Source: Erythrocercus mccallii (taxonomy: Eukaryota; Chordata; Aves; Passeriformes; Dicruridae). From it: a stretch of 64,000 bases of DNA. The stretch spans positions 142,649 to 206,648 of the forward strand of contig VZRG01001318.1 in assembly GCA_013397435.1 (NCBI GenBank), written 5' to 3'. The position numbers and the translations under genes were made by a program. Shown one piece after another: positions 54,501-64,000 of this stretch (position 1 is its first letter; each line of letters starts with the position of its first letter). A model generated the notes under the pieces. It was not told where the DNA came from. It was given only the letters and a program-made list of their open reading frames with translations, and did no database searches.

Positions 54501-57500
54501 GACATTAAATCAGCCCCCCCAAAGGATAAATTTTGTGTCGATCTATGAATTTACTTCACAAAAAAACCCCATGTGTGGGGTTAAAAACACAGTTACCAAA
54601 GTTGAATTCTCCTTCTAGGTGGATTTGAAGAGTGCTAGAAAGGAAGATGAGCACCCTTGGATGTAACTATTACTACAGCAAAATACCCTCATTCAGGTCA
54701 CCAAAAAGATGAATCCCATAGTACACATAATTCCTAAAAAATACACGTGAATGAAAGCGAAACTGAGCTAGGCATCTCTCCCTGCATGACTGGCAGCCTG
54801 TTTGAGAGCTGAACACAGAATTCGTATCTTACTGAACCATCCCACAGCTCTACAGCAACACATCTGTCACAGAAGGAATAAAACAAGCATTTTGGCACTT
54901 TCAATAGTAACCTCATTCACAACATACCAGCTCAGTGAAATAGCCAAAGCAGAGACAAGCAAGTCATAATTTCACCCCAAACTAATGTTTATATTTTTGT
55001 AGGACTGTGAAAGGCTCAGGAACTTTGAGTCTTTCTTTTCCCCAAATCATCAGATCAAAAACAGGTCGTAGGTGGTCCCAGGAAGGGTCCCCACTATTCC
55101 AGATCCTCAGTGTCTCTGTTTCATAAATCTTCAGGTTTTGATCCATTTCCAGAATACAAAAGAATCCCAACACTTTCACCAAGAGTTTAGAGGCCACAGT
55201 AAAAAATTACTCTTTTCTCTCCAGAAATTTCCAAAGGCTAAAGCAAGGACAGCACATCTCACACAGGGTGCATCCAGCTCCACATCTGGAAACCAGACAC
55301 AGCCTGCAGGGCAAATTCATCTGACCTGGCCCAGTTTTATTGTCACTGTGCCATCTCCTGTGTGTCTGTGCATGTCCATACATTTTGTCTCTGCTAGTTT
55401 GTCTCTGCCAGGAATATAGAGTGGAAGGGAGAAGAGGGCAAAGGGGCTATGGGAGATCACAGAATTTTGGACACTATCCCAGAGAATTTTCTCTAAATTC
55501 GTTTAATCCCAACAAAATTGAGTTTGGACCACCCAGACTGCTGTACCTAAACAAGAAAGGCAAGAAATTTGTTTTAACTGGGAGACACTTCTTTTCACTC
55601 ACAGACTACAAAGGCACCATGTTTTACACCACACACACATCCTAAGTATCAAAAATATCAAATCCTTTTCCCCCACAGATTTAGTTCATACCAGAGAGTT
55701 TGCACCACACACAGACAAGAAACCCTGAAGTCCCAATCCCCACTCCTCCACAGAACCTCACAAACATGGGGAGTAGTTCCTTCATATGCTCAAGCTAAAA
55801 CATAAATGATTCTCATAGTGTACTGCATGAGAGGTTTAAAAACCAGACTTTACAATAATGCAGCCAGTTAATTTACAAAATTTAAATATGGCGTCTTTCT
55901 CTACTTGATAATCGCTATTTTTTTAAATTACAGAAAGGAATAGGAGCAGCTGTTACACAAAGAAACAGCATTTCAGTGACACCACCAGACCTCAATTAAA
56001 AGTTCTGTGCCACTTTGTATTGCTTCAAGGGATGGCAGAGCAATACTGACCCACTGTAAAGTGCTTTATGAATTGCTGCTGATAACTCTTGCTGAATAGG
56101 CAGAATAGGTTCTTTAATGCCACTTTCTTCCAAACAGCAGCAAGGAGTGGAGAGAGACAGTAATTAATGTGTTAGTATAAAGAGAAACAAAGAGCCAGCA
56201 AAGCTCTGTCCTTTCCCAGCTATCAGACTGAGCAAGCTTCTTTACTATAGCTGTACTGCACTGTAACAGTTCACAGGGGCTGAACTGGGGTAAGTGATGC
56301 CTGATTGATTGAGGTACAATCCTGGCAGTATCTTAGAGCCTGGATAAATATCCCTTCCCAAAAAACCAAAATCAGGTTGCAGGCAGCAAGTGAAGCCTGC
56401 TATTAGGGTGTGGAGCACATGAATTTAACAAGCCAAAGCTAACAGCACCTCCAAACATACCAAATGTCTACAGCATGTTCAGCACAAGAACCAGGTGGAT
56501 TGCAAATGGGCTTTTACCAGTGCTTTGTTATGACAGCTGATTTCTGTGACAGATAAGTGTTTTCTTCCAAGAAATCCAGCCATTGTGGATTAAATGGCAA
56601 GATAAAGTGCTCATACAGCTCTAATGAGGTTTGTGTTGCTGAACACAGTAAGACATGATCTGCTTCTGCCCAGACCACACTGCCAAAACAGGGGGCAGAG
56701 GAGAAGTGCCTACACTAGTTAGTGCTCCTCCCTTGGCAGTGCAGACACAGCCAGCTTTGCCACCTCATTTCTTACAAGCAGCATGATATGATCCTGCAGG
56801 GCTAGACAAGGTCAGGACAGGCTTTATAGCTCACTCAAGCAGGATTTTCCAAGAGTATATTAACCACGTGTAGTGCTCCAGTAGGGTCAGAGGGAAAAGC
56901 ATCAAAACATCACCGAAGGACAAAAGCACCCCAAACAAAACAAGCAAACAAATAAAAATGCATTTTGTAACACCAAAAGATCCCTTACCAAGTTTCCCTG
57001 ATGATGTCCTGAGCCCTGGCTGTGCCAGACCCATCCATCAGAGCAAATGACCCCAGCTGAAAACATTTGCCAGGCTGCTCACTGATCTCAGCAGAACAGT
57101 CTGGGCTGGGGGATTCCACTCAGTTTGTTGGCAATTAACATGAAACTCCACTCTGGAGGGGAAACACAAGTAAAGAAATCTTAGGGCAGCCTCTTCCTTC
57201 CTGTTTCACTGGGCTCGACTTCACCTCTGCCACTTCTCCTGCTTCTTTATCTAAAATTCCCTGTTTTTTAATGGATTCCACTTGGCCACTCCCCTTGGAG
57301 AAGGGAAGGAGCAGCACACAATGGTGCCCATCAGCCATCCTTTCCTTCTTTCCCTCTTCCTCCCCAGGATTTCCCTCCCCAGGGCTGGCAGGGATCACCC
57401 AGGCACAGGGGGATGCAGTGCCAGGAGCTCCTGAGCAGCTGAGGGGCCCCAGCTCCAGTCCTATGTGGTGTTTTCTGGGGGGAATTGGAAGAAATAAAAA

Positions 57501-58105
57501 GATTTCTCAGAGTAAAGCATTGGATTATAACAGGGAAGGGAGAAGTTTGAAGGCACAGAGGGAGCATAACACATGCTTGGATCTCTCAGGGAAAGGCAAT
57601 GCTCGTTTAAAGATGAAAAGGCCAAAATCAAGAGATGAAAGTCTAAGTTAACAATCTCAGAGTTCCTTTCTTTTTTTTCTGCATTTCAGCACCTTACACC
57701 CTGGTTTAGAAGGTCCCAGATGAGGTGACAGTGCCCTTTGGCTCACAGCTCACACACACAGGGACAGTGAGACCCAACACAGTCAAGAGATGATGATGAT
57801 AAACCACATACAAAACACCAGTTGTTCCACAGGTGCTCTCTTGAACCTCTTAAATGTGAAATGCACCCACACTGAGCTGATTAAAAGCTCCTGTGAGTGT
57901 GAAATCCCTCTGAATAGGCTTCTACACCACAAAGGAATATTTCATACATCATATTTGAAATAGATTGGAGCCTTAAAAGCAACTTTATTCCACTGCCATT
58001 ATGAAACAGAGCTTTCATTGTCTGCCACTGAAATGCTTTGAGTCATCATCTTCCACTAATAACTAATCCCTTGCTCACTCTCTCTGTATCTGACAATTCA
58101 TGGAC

Positions 58106-58185
58106 GGCCCAATTACAGGTGAGGAAAGTAGCACAGCACTTTCAGAGGGTGGACTCAAACACTCAACCACTGTTAAAGGCTTTTG
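58106..58185 (+). mobile_element. Possible MIR fragment
   Basis: GCCCAATTACAGGTGAGGAA followed by GCACAGCA and later GGACTCAAACACTCAACCACT resembles the MIR core (CCCATTTTACAGATGAGGAAA...GGCACAG...GATTCGAACCC...ACCACT), with a large internal deletion. This is a weak call. Confidence 0.38.
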
Positions 58186-59889
58186 TTTCAGAGTGCAATT
58201 CACTTAAGCAAACAAATTCTGATAATCTACTTTGAGAGCAGACTGTAATATTAAAAAGTTAAATTGCAGCAGCATCATCTAATAAAGACAGAGTCAAACA
58301 TGATTACAAAAAGTCAGGAGACAAAAAATAGTGTAATTTGAGAAACCTGACAACTATTTATTCTCCATCTAATACAGCTTACATTTTTATCCTGTTTTTC
58401 ATGCCAAATTTGCTTCTTAGTTATTTGCATTTCTGTGCCTTGAGTGACATCCCAGAGGGCCCAATTCACACCAACACAGGTACATGTGCCAAAGTCTACC
58501 AACATCTATATCTCTGTATTTTATACAGAATTATGGCTGGCACAGCTTTGGTGTCAAGGACTTGTGACTAGTTACCCTAATGAAGATGTGGTGAAATCTG
58601 TCCATAACTCTACAGGGGTTAAAAAACAAACACATTCAGGAGGGATTTTCAGAATGGCATAATGCTCATACACACAATTTCAGAGAGAATTTTAAATTTG
58701 ACCTCTCCTAATCTCTCAGATTTTACAGAGTAATGACATGGGCTTTTTTGGTGTAGTATCTAATCTGAAGGAAGAGACCTCGAAGGGAATACTTAGAGTG
58801 AATTGACAATTAATGTGGTTCACTTTCAAGTATCTGCTCAGCAAGATGCATTCTGAGCATGGATCTCTACCAAGACAGAGGGAACCCTTATCTACAATCA
58901 TAAAAAATTAAATGTAGCTAAGATAGATGTCACATGTTCGTGAAGATAATCAGGAACTTCATACCCTGTACTTTGTCAAACCACTTTCCTGCTAATGGAC
59001 AGCTGCTGCTGATACAAGAGATGTCAGATATCCCCCAGGCTCTGAAGAATGCTCATGTATAACTAAAAGCTTTCAGATTTATCTCCTGAAGCCAGTGGCG
59101 AAACTCTGGGTTAAGACTGTGTAAGCCTTCTCACAAACTGAGGTACATCCATAGCATGTGCTCATGAAAGAAGAGAACCAGGTATTAACATTTGCACATT
59201 AACACCATCAGGGAGCTAATTAAAATAACTCTGGTCCCTCACACTCCAAATCTTTTAGGAGTATATTTGAGATGACACCACAAGCAAGAGCGATGTCACA
59301 AATCTAAAGTCAACAAAGCCTGTCTCTTAACTCACATTCCCATTTTCCCATTAAGATTTCTATCATGGACAGAAAAGCAGCTGAATTATCTGATGACTTC
59401 CTGTCAGGGAATGCTGTCATTTCTCAGACTCCAAGACATGCAAATGATTAAGAAATGATCCTGCAACTCCTCTGTGCAGTGTGTGCTGTATTTCACAGCT
59501 GCAAACATTACAATCTTCAATAAAGGGAAGGCAACAATTGCCTCCAAGTCATGAAAGCACTGAGCTCAGTTGTGAATGACTGCAGACAGAGTGTGTTGTG
59601 ACACATGCAGGAAGTGCTAGGTTTTATAAGATTATTCTTGCCAACATGATTTTGATAAGGAAGTAAGTCTTTGCCAAAAAAAAAGATGTTTGTTTTCCAA
59701 ATCCCTATATAGTCCTTAGCACTCACATATTTGAGCTTTGCCTTGTACACAGTGCCACAGAGCAAAACTTTTTGATACAAAAGGAGCCCCAAGCATGGGA
59801 ATGAAGGGCCATGCTTGATTCATTCATCATAAAATGAAGCAAAATCATACTCATAGGATATTAAAAATATTATAAATAAAGTGAATAGC
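58186..59889. other. Sequence just downstream of the TRRAP 3' end
   Basis: No convergent gene end, coding exon or recognisable repeat was seen in the 1.7 kb beyond the inferred TRRAP cleavage site. The part nearest the site (59830-59890) is AT-rich, as is usual for a termination region. Confidence 0.6.
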
Positions 59890-60899
59890 AAAAAGAGTTT
59901 TATAAAATATTTATTTTGAAAAAAATCACCTGTACAAATTTAACATTCTCAACACCAAAGGTTTATAAAAATCCTAACACAACAGAAAGACAAGTAAAAC
60001 ATTAAACTGCTCTTTTTCTTAAATTACAAAGGAACAAATTAATTCTAAAGAAGCCACTGTACTTCTACACAGTAAAGAGAACTTGATAAGATTTCATTTT
60101 TTCTCTATTACAGACAAATACAGGTATCAAAGGATGACTTTTTCCATCCTTTTATAAACTTCCCCCAAACACTGTCCACAGCTAAACCAAATACTCTAAA
60201 TGGTTTACACTTTTACTGTACATAGCTTGTGCTCCAGGAAAAGTCAGCACAATTTGATCATCATTTTCTCAGTGCCTACCAAAATCTCACCTCTATAACA
60301 TTTGGTACAAAATTGTCTGTACAAAGCAACATTGCTTATGTAAATTTGAAGCAAACTTAAAAGTTAAGAGCATTTATCTGTGCCTTCAATTTGGCATTAC
60401 GAAGAGAGAATGATTAAGTAAAATTTCAGAGTAAAACTCATTACTGTATTTTTCTCTTTTTTTAGTAATTACTATTGTATAAAAAATTTATATACTGCAG
60501 GTTATTAGGAATGGCAGACCCTAAATCTAACAATGCTAGTTTCATAGTCTTCATCATAAAATTAGATTTTTCTGTATATTATTTTCCTCTCTTCATTTTA
60601 ATCTATTTGCAAACGCTGCTGTTGCATATCAACTGCTTAAACAAGAGGAAATGTCTCCTCATGAAATTAAAAACAGGAAAAACGCCGTACTACTGTAAAC
60701 ACAGCTAGAATGAAAACTGACAAAATGCAGTGTGACAGGTAAGCCATCGTCTGGAAAGCTTTTTTCACATTTTCTTAACACAAAGTATGGCTCACACCAC
60801 AAACAACAGGAGGAAATAAAAACAAGAAAAAAAACCCCAAAACAACAAAAAACAATGAAAATAACAAACCCCTCCCCCAAAACTACTGAAAGTGTCAAG
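59890..60899 (-). other. TRRAP: TRRAP 3' untranslated region
   Basis: This is about 1 kb of non-coding transcript between the TGA stop and the inferred cleavage site just past the AATAAA at 59915-59910. The length is close to what I recall for mammalian TRRAP 3' UTRs. On the transcript strand it starts with a G/T-rich block (about 60790-60890) of alternating G runs and T runs and then becomes AT-rich. A weaker ATTAAA lies at 60602-60597 and could give a shorter isoform. The far end is inferred from the signal, not from transcript data. Confidence 0.75.
59910..59915 (-). terminator. Probable TRRAP poly(A) signal (AATAAA)
   Basis: This is a canonical AATAAA on the minus strand, about 985 bp after the stop codon. 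It is followed within 30 nt by a T-rich downstream stretch and is preceded by a T-rich, TGTA-containing stretch (a CFIm-like TGTA at about 59930-59933). I saw no other canonical hexamer between it and the stop codon. Confidence 0.65.
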
Positions 60900-61184
60900 T
60901 CACAGCCAGGGGTGCCAGGCAGGGTCCATCCTGCAGAGGTTGTCCAAGCTGTTGGCAGCTGCTACCAGAGTATTGACTTTGCTTTCCCCTCCCTCAAACT
61001 GAGCCAGGTTGTGGAGGCGAGTCATGATGGCAGTCACAGCTTTCTGAACCAGTGAAACCAGCTGCTGGCTGTCCATGTTCTCGGGCTGCCCAGCTGCTGA
61101 CAGCGGAGAGGAGGTGTCCTCTTGGGTTTTTTTGTGCCACGCAATGATTTCATCCCTTAGCACAGTTTTTAGGATGCCATCAAC
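60900..61184 (-). CDS. TRRAP: TRRAP last coding exon (end of pseudokinase domain and FATC tail)
   Basis: This exon encodes the final 94 residues of TRRAP plus the TGA stop (60902-60900). TRRAP is the giant scaffold of the SAGA/STAGA and TIP60/NuA4 histone acetyltransferase complexes in the nucleus, where it docks transcription activators. The exon begins VDGILKTVLRDEIIAWHKK, runs through a Ser/Thr/Gln-rich linker (TQEDTSSPLSAAGQPENMDS) and ends in the FATC motif, with NSLDNLCRMDPAWHPWL at the very C-terminus. FATC tails end every PIKK-family protein, and this wording is the one I know for TRRAP. The 5' edge is an AG acceptor at 61185-61186 after a pyrimidine-rich stretch, and the exon opens in phase 0, so it joins cleanly to the AAG that ends the previous exon. 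Nothing is broken: no frameshift and no premature stop. Confidence 0.96.
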   Translation of the reverse strand, partial: VDGILKTVLRDEIIAWHKKTQEDTSSPLSAAGQPENMDSQQLVSLVQKAVTAIMTRLHNLAQFEGGESKVNTLVAAANSLDNLCRMDPAWHPWL

Positions 61185-62007
61185 CTAGATGAAGAAGAAA
61201 AATCACATTATTGCACTTAATCCAAAGAACAAGCAGGTTCTATCGTATTACAGAGTTGTAACTAGATTTTAGTCGACAGCATTTTGGCACTCTTGGTGCC
61301 ACGTTGCAATTTCAGACTTTTCAAGGTGAGGGTGGCTTCCAAACATCTTTATTATTTCCTCTCCAGGTGTTTCTTTTCATAAAAAGTTTCCATTACAAAA
61401 ATACAATACAATGACTTCTACAGAAATTAATACCATATATTAAGATATTGACACACAGATACAGTTGTGTACATCTATTTTTAAATTATTCTACTAAAAT
61501 GATTGGCTTTTACCACACACACACAAGTGCTGGGCAAAGATTTGGAGTACTTCGAAAAACTGGAGGGTTTTTTAACTCTCTTGGGCAATATTATTCTCTG
61601 CTACAGAGGGAAAGAACACTGACTACAACATCCATACATACGTATCTCATATGTATACACATATATGTTGTATAGGCCAGTTCTATCCTTGGATGAAAAA
61701 GAAATGCCTGCAACAAATACTTTCCTATTTTTTCTTATCACTCAGTTGAGTTACTGGTATTAATCTGACAACTCCAACAGTCTCAAGCTTCTAAAGCAAA
61801 CTTTAGTCTGAGTCAAATTAAATGTTTACACATAAGAAATGAAACATTTCCAAAAAATTTCCAACATTTCAGCTGGCCTTTGAGATGACCTCAGGGTAAA
61901 ATTTTAAAACAAGTACGCAGCATCATTCAGTTCCTACCTTCACCAAAAAAGTGCAGTTTCATTTATAAATACAAACCTGCAAATGACCTTGCTGAAGGTA
62001 TACAAAC
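61185..62007 (-). other. Last intron of TRRAP
   Basis: This 823-bp GT-AG intron is in phase 0. It holds a short CA run (about 61516-61525) and a TA-rich stretch of alternating purines and pyrimidines (61635-61675). No repeat family and no embedded gene was recognised. Confidence 0.9.
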
Positions 62008-62202
62008 CTTGAAGTTTGGCTGTGCAAAGCAGCGAGCCACTGCAATCATGGATGCAGTGAGGGGCCCCGAGACCCCGATGGTGGTGAGGAACTCCGAGAT
62101 GTTGGGCGTGAGCCGGAACGGAACGGGACGATTGGCATCCAAATCTCCAGTGGCATCGTTAATGTCAAAGCGAAAGTAAGCCACGTTCAGCTTGCCAGTG
62201 TC
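62008..62202 (-). CDS. TRRAP: TRRAP penultimate coding exon (pseudokinase domain)
   Basis: This 195-bp, 65-codon exon has phase 0 at both ends. It opens DTGKLNVAYFRFDINDATG and closes ARCFAQPNFK. It covers the region that holds the metal-binding DFG motif and activation segment in active PIKKs. By comparison with mTOR-type kinases (HIDFG followed by PFRLT), the TRRAP stretch YFRFD occupies the DFG position, so the metal-binding Asp is replaced by Arg. The following PFRLT and IGVSG segments keep the fold. This agrees with the established view of TRRAP as a pseudokinase. The acceptor is CAG at 62203-62205 on the minus strand and the donor is GTTTGT starting at 62007. The introns on either side are 823 bp and 892 bp. 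Confidence 0.95.
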
Positions 62203-63094
62203 CTGGGATTGACAGAAAGATGCACAAAAAGCAATTAAAGGAACTGATTTTTGTTCGTGGAACCAAAAGCAGCTGGATTTTTGTTTCTGTTAATCCTGAG
62301 TTCCAACAGTACTTCAATAGCTTTTCACTCATTTAGCCAAACAACTTTTGAGCAATGAAGTTATAAATAATGGCATGCACGTATTTCTCTCAAAATGTTG
62401 TGTCCAAAAGCCTTAGATTCCTTAGAATAGATTCCTCTGGATCCTGAGCTGTACAGAGTCACTGTCAATAGACCTCTGACACAGCATTGTCCAAGGTTCA
62501 CTGTGGATAAAAAGCTGAACACTTAACAGAGGGATTAAAAAATCCTAATTGCTATACAGACTATAGTTCTCCATGCATTAAAATGACATTGAGACTTTAA
62601 TAAATATCACTTTTGATCTTTTTTTAAGGTGGCAAACCTCATTTTAAATGTGGGTTAAAACAGACAAATGATTAATAGGAGTTGTAGCTTGAAGGATATG
62701 ATCAAAGAGAATTGCATTAGAAAAGGGGTATAGACCTTAAAGAAAATGAAGCTCTAAATTTTACTTTTCTTACATCTAATTGATTTAATACAAAGGTATT
62801 TTGAAAGCAATATAGTTGAAAAAAGACTAAAAAGAGAGACTTATCAGTCATTTACATGAAGAGTTCCAATATCTAAGAACAATTTCACAAAGTTTTGAAC
62901 TCTCACCACAGAAGGCAGAGTTGATGTCCATGGGGATTGCAGGTTAAAGTACTCCCTACAGGATGTGCAATCACACAGAAATAAAAAGCCTCCTGAAATG
63001 CACTGTTAATTATCTATGTTGAACTTTGATTTCCTAAGCACAGTGCAACTATCCATCTGATCCAAGACGAGAGAATGACCAAAGCGCAGCATAC
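62203..63094 (-). other. Second-from-last visible intron of TRRAP
   Basis: This 892-bp GT-AG intron is in phase 0. It is AT-rich. I see no RNA gene, repeat family or cryptic exon in it. Confidence 0.9.
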
Positions 63095-63298
63095 CTGGGC
63101 AATCTGCAGCATCTCAGGGTTGAGCCTGTTCAAATGAAAGATGAATTCTGCAAAGCCAATGAGGGCTAGCTGGATGGTGAACATCTTCCTGAAGGTCCAG
63201 TAATCCGTGGCGTTGGGGAAGGTGTGCAGAGCCCACTCCTTGAGCATGCTGCGAGGCACCATGTTACTTTGCACTTCCTTCAGGATGTCTCTGAGAAC
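63095..63298 (-). CDS. TRRAP: TRRAP third-from-last coding exon (pseudokinase domain, catalytic-loop region)
   Basis: This 204-bp, 68-codon exon is in phase 0. It starts VLRDILKEVQSNMVPRSMLK, contains FPNATDYWTFRKMFTIQLA and ends LNRLNPEMLQIAQ before a GTATGC donor. In catalytic PIKKs the equivalent segment carries GDRHxxN; here it reads LNRLNPE, so the catalytic Asp, His and Asn positions are Asn, Leu and Glu. The MFTIQLALIGFAEFIF helix is the conserved hydrophobic run before the loop. On the minus strand the acceptor reads GAGCAG, a tandem NAGNAG. If the upstream AG is used, one extra Gln codon (63299-63301) joins the exon. I chose the downstream AG because CAG is the stronger acceptor. An ACTAAC-like branch site lies about 17 nt upstream. 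Confidence 0.93.
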
Positions 63299-64000
63299 CT
63301 GCTCAGCAAAAGGGTTAGTTGGAAAAAGGCATTTTTAATGCACTTCTTAGCAACAGACAAATCAACCTAAAGCAACTGCCAATCTGCTCTTAATTGCTGT
63401 ATCTCCTTTTAGGAAAAGCAAAAAAAAAAATAGAAAAATCTATCAAAATATTTAATTACTATAGCATATACTAGCCTAATTAGTTAGAAAAAGAAGTAAA
63501 ATTAGGATCTGTTCTGTTACAGAGAAAGCAGGATAGCCATGTTGACTTCAATTAAATGGTTGTTAAAGTTTCAAAAGTAAGAATTCTGAAAATAGAAACA
63601 AATGTTACATAGCACTTTCATTTTTATTTTGTAACAAAGGAAGTCTGAGAAAATTTTTTAATCTAGCTCTATAATACATATTTACTACGTATTTTCTAAT
63701 AGCTGTACTTGGAATGGGACTGGCATTTTATGTATGAATTTGCACTAATCCTAAGGAAAAAAAACATAAAACCACCTTATATATCACAACTGGTTGTTTG
63801 GTGGAGGTTACAGAGAGAGGGAGCTTTGTTCTTTCTGAGCACTTCACTTATTAGCTGAGATTGCCCAACTGCTTCTGTTTGCCTTAGATGAATGGATCCA
63901 CCGGCAATTTTAAGAGAAACATTAGAAGAACATGGGAAGCCTGCCTCACATACCATGCTGTAGCTGCTTGTGTAAATTAGGAATGCTGCTTCCCATGCTG
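63299..64000 (-). other. Partial TRRAP intron running off the window
   Basis: This AT-rich sequence lies upstream of the 63298 acceptor. It contains an A10 run at about 63420. The next TRRAP exon is not recognisable before the window ends; an exon-like tail at 63953-64000 was considered and rejected. Confidence 0.75.

Larger units (their letters stand above)
47631..54666 (+). other. Possible unannotated spliced transcript (four exon-like segments)
   Basis: Four segments look spliceable on the plus strand. A is 47631-47730 (acceptor TTTTTTTTCCTCACAG, donor GTAAGA). B is 52875-52943 (pyrimidine tract then AACAG, donor GTAAGC). C is 53587-53649 (TTTTCTTGCTCTCTAG, donor GTAAAA). D starts at 54619 (TCTCCTTCTAG). 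B and C are 69 and 63 bp, both multiples of three, and B-C-D share one open frame ending at TAA 54664-54666, about 59 codons in all. B has several CpGs in an AT-rich setting. I recognise no protein family, the frame has no Met until late in C, and A has stops in every frame, so a non-coding transcript or pure chance are both open. Exon-like pairs do arise by chance in AT-rich DNA. Confidence 0.2.
47731..58105. other. Intergenic sequence with candidate plus-strand exons only
   Basis: It includes the low-confidence exon chain described at 47631-54666, AT-rich stretches at 48950-49030 and 51415-51550, the T22 tract and a GC-rich patch at 52.04-52.29 kb. No recognised gene is present. Confidence 0.6.

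Noticed and set aside
40000..59900. Search for SMURF1 exons (WW and HECT domains) in the convergent orientation.
   Set aside because: None was found by eye in the translated frames. Short exons could still be missed.
63953..64000. Minus-strand exon-like tail ending in a GTATGT donor, considered as the next TRRAP exon.
   Set aside because: Its open frame (…FLIYTSSYSM) does not match what I recall of the TRRAP sequence just before VLRDILKEV, the donor motif alone is weak evidence, and the segment is cut by the window edge.

Overview
The window looks like genomic DNA from a bird. The only gene I can recognise is TRRAP. Three lines point to an avian genome: antisense fragments of CR1, the dominant bird LINE; one long terminal repeat resembling a common avian endogenous retrovirus LTR; and otherwise very few visible repeats apart from worn MIR-type SINE remnants. 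The species cannot be told from the sequence.

Layout. From about 59.9 kb to the right edge lies the 3' end of TRRAP on the minus strand: a 3' UTR of about 1 kb with a poly(A) signal at 59910-59915, and the last three coding exons (60900-61184, 62008-62202, 63095-63298). All three are in phase 0 and have good splice sites. They encode the last 227 residues: the C-terminal part of the PIKK-type pseudokinase domain and the FATC tail. The upstream exons lie beyond the window. TRRAP is the large non-catalytic scaffold of the SAGA/STAGA and TIP60/NuA4 histone acetyltransferase complexes.

The remaining 59 kb or so (1-59.9 kb) holds no protein-coding gene that I can recognise on either strand. Its open reading frames are short and unlike any family I know, and most of the longer ones sit in GC-rich patches where stop codons are rare. 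What can be supported is a solo LTR (4166-4845) interrupted by other sequence including a CR1 tail, CR1 fragments at 43.4 kb and probably 11.6 kb, MIR-type remnants at 11.2, 27.5 and possibly 58.1 kb, an eight-copy 8-bp tandem repeat at 37.65 kb, homopolymer T tracts, and several perfect inverted repeats. The most striking of these are two overlapping perfect hairpins at 35942-35982.

No previously undescribed system is evident. The items most worth a second look are the paired hairpins, the 8-bp minisatellite, a short dispersed repeat pair at 34.0/36.8 kb, and a chain of exon-like segments with good splice sites on the plus strand (47.6-54.7 kb) that could be an unannotated transcript running towards TRRAP.
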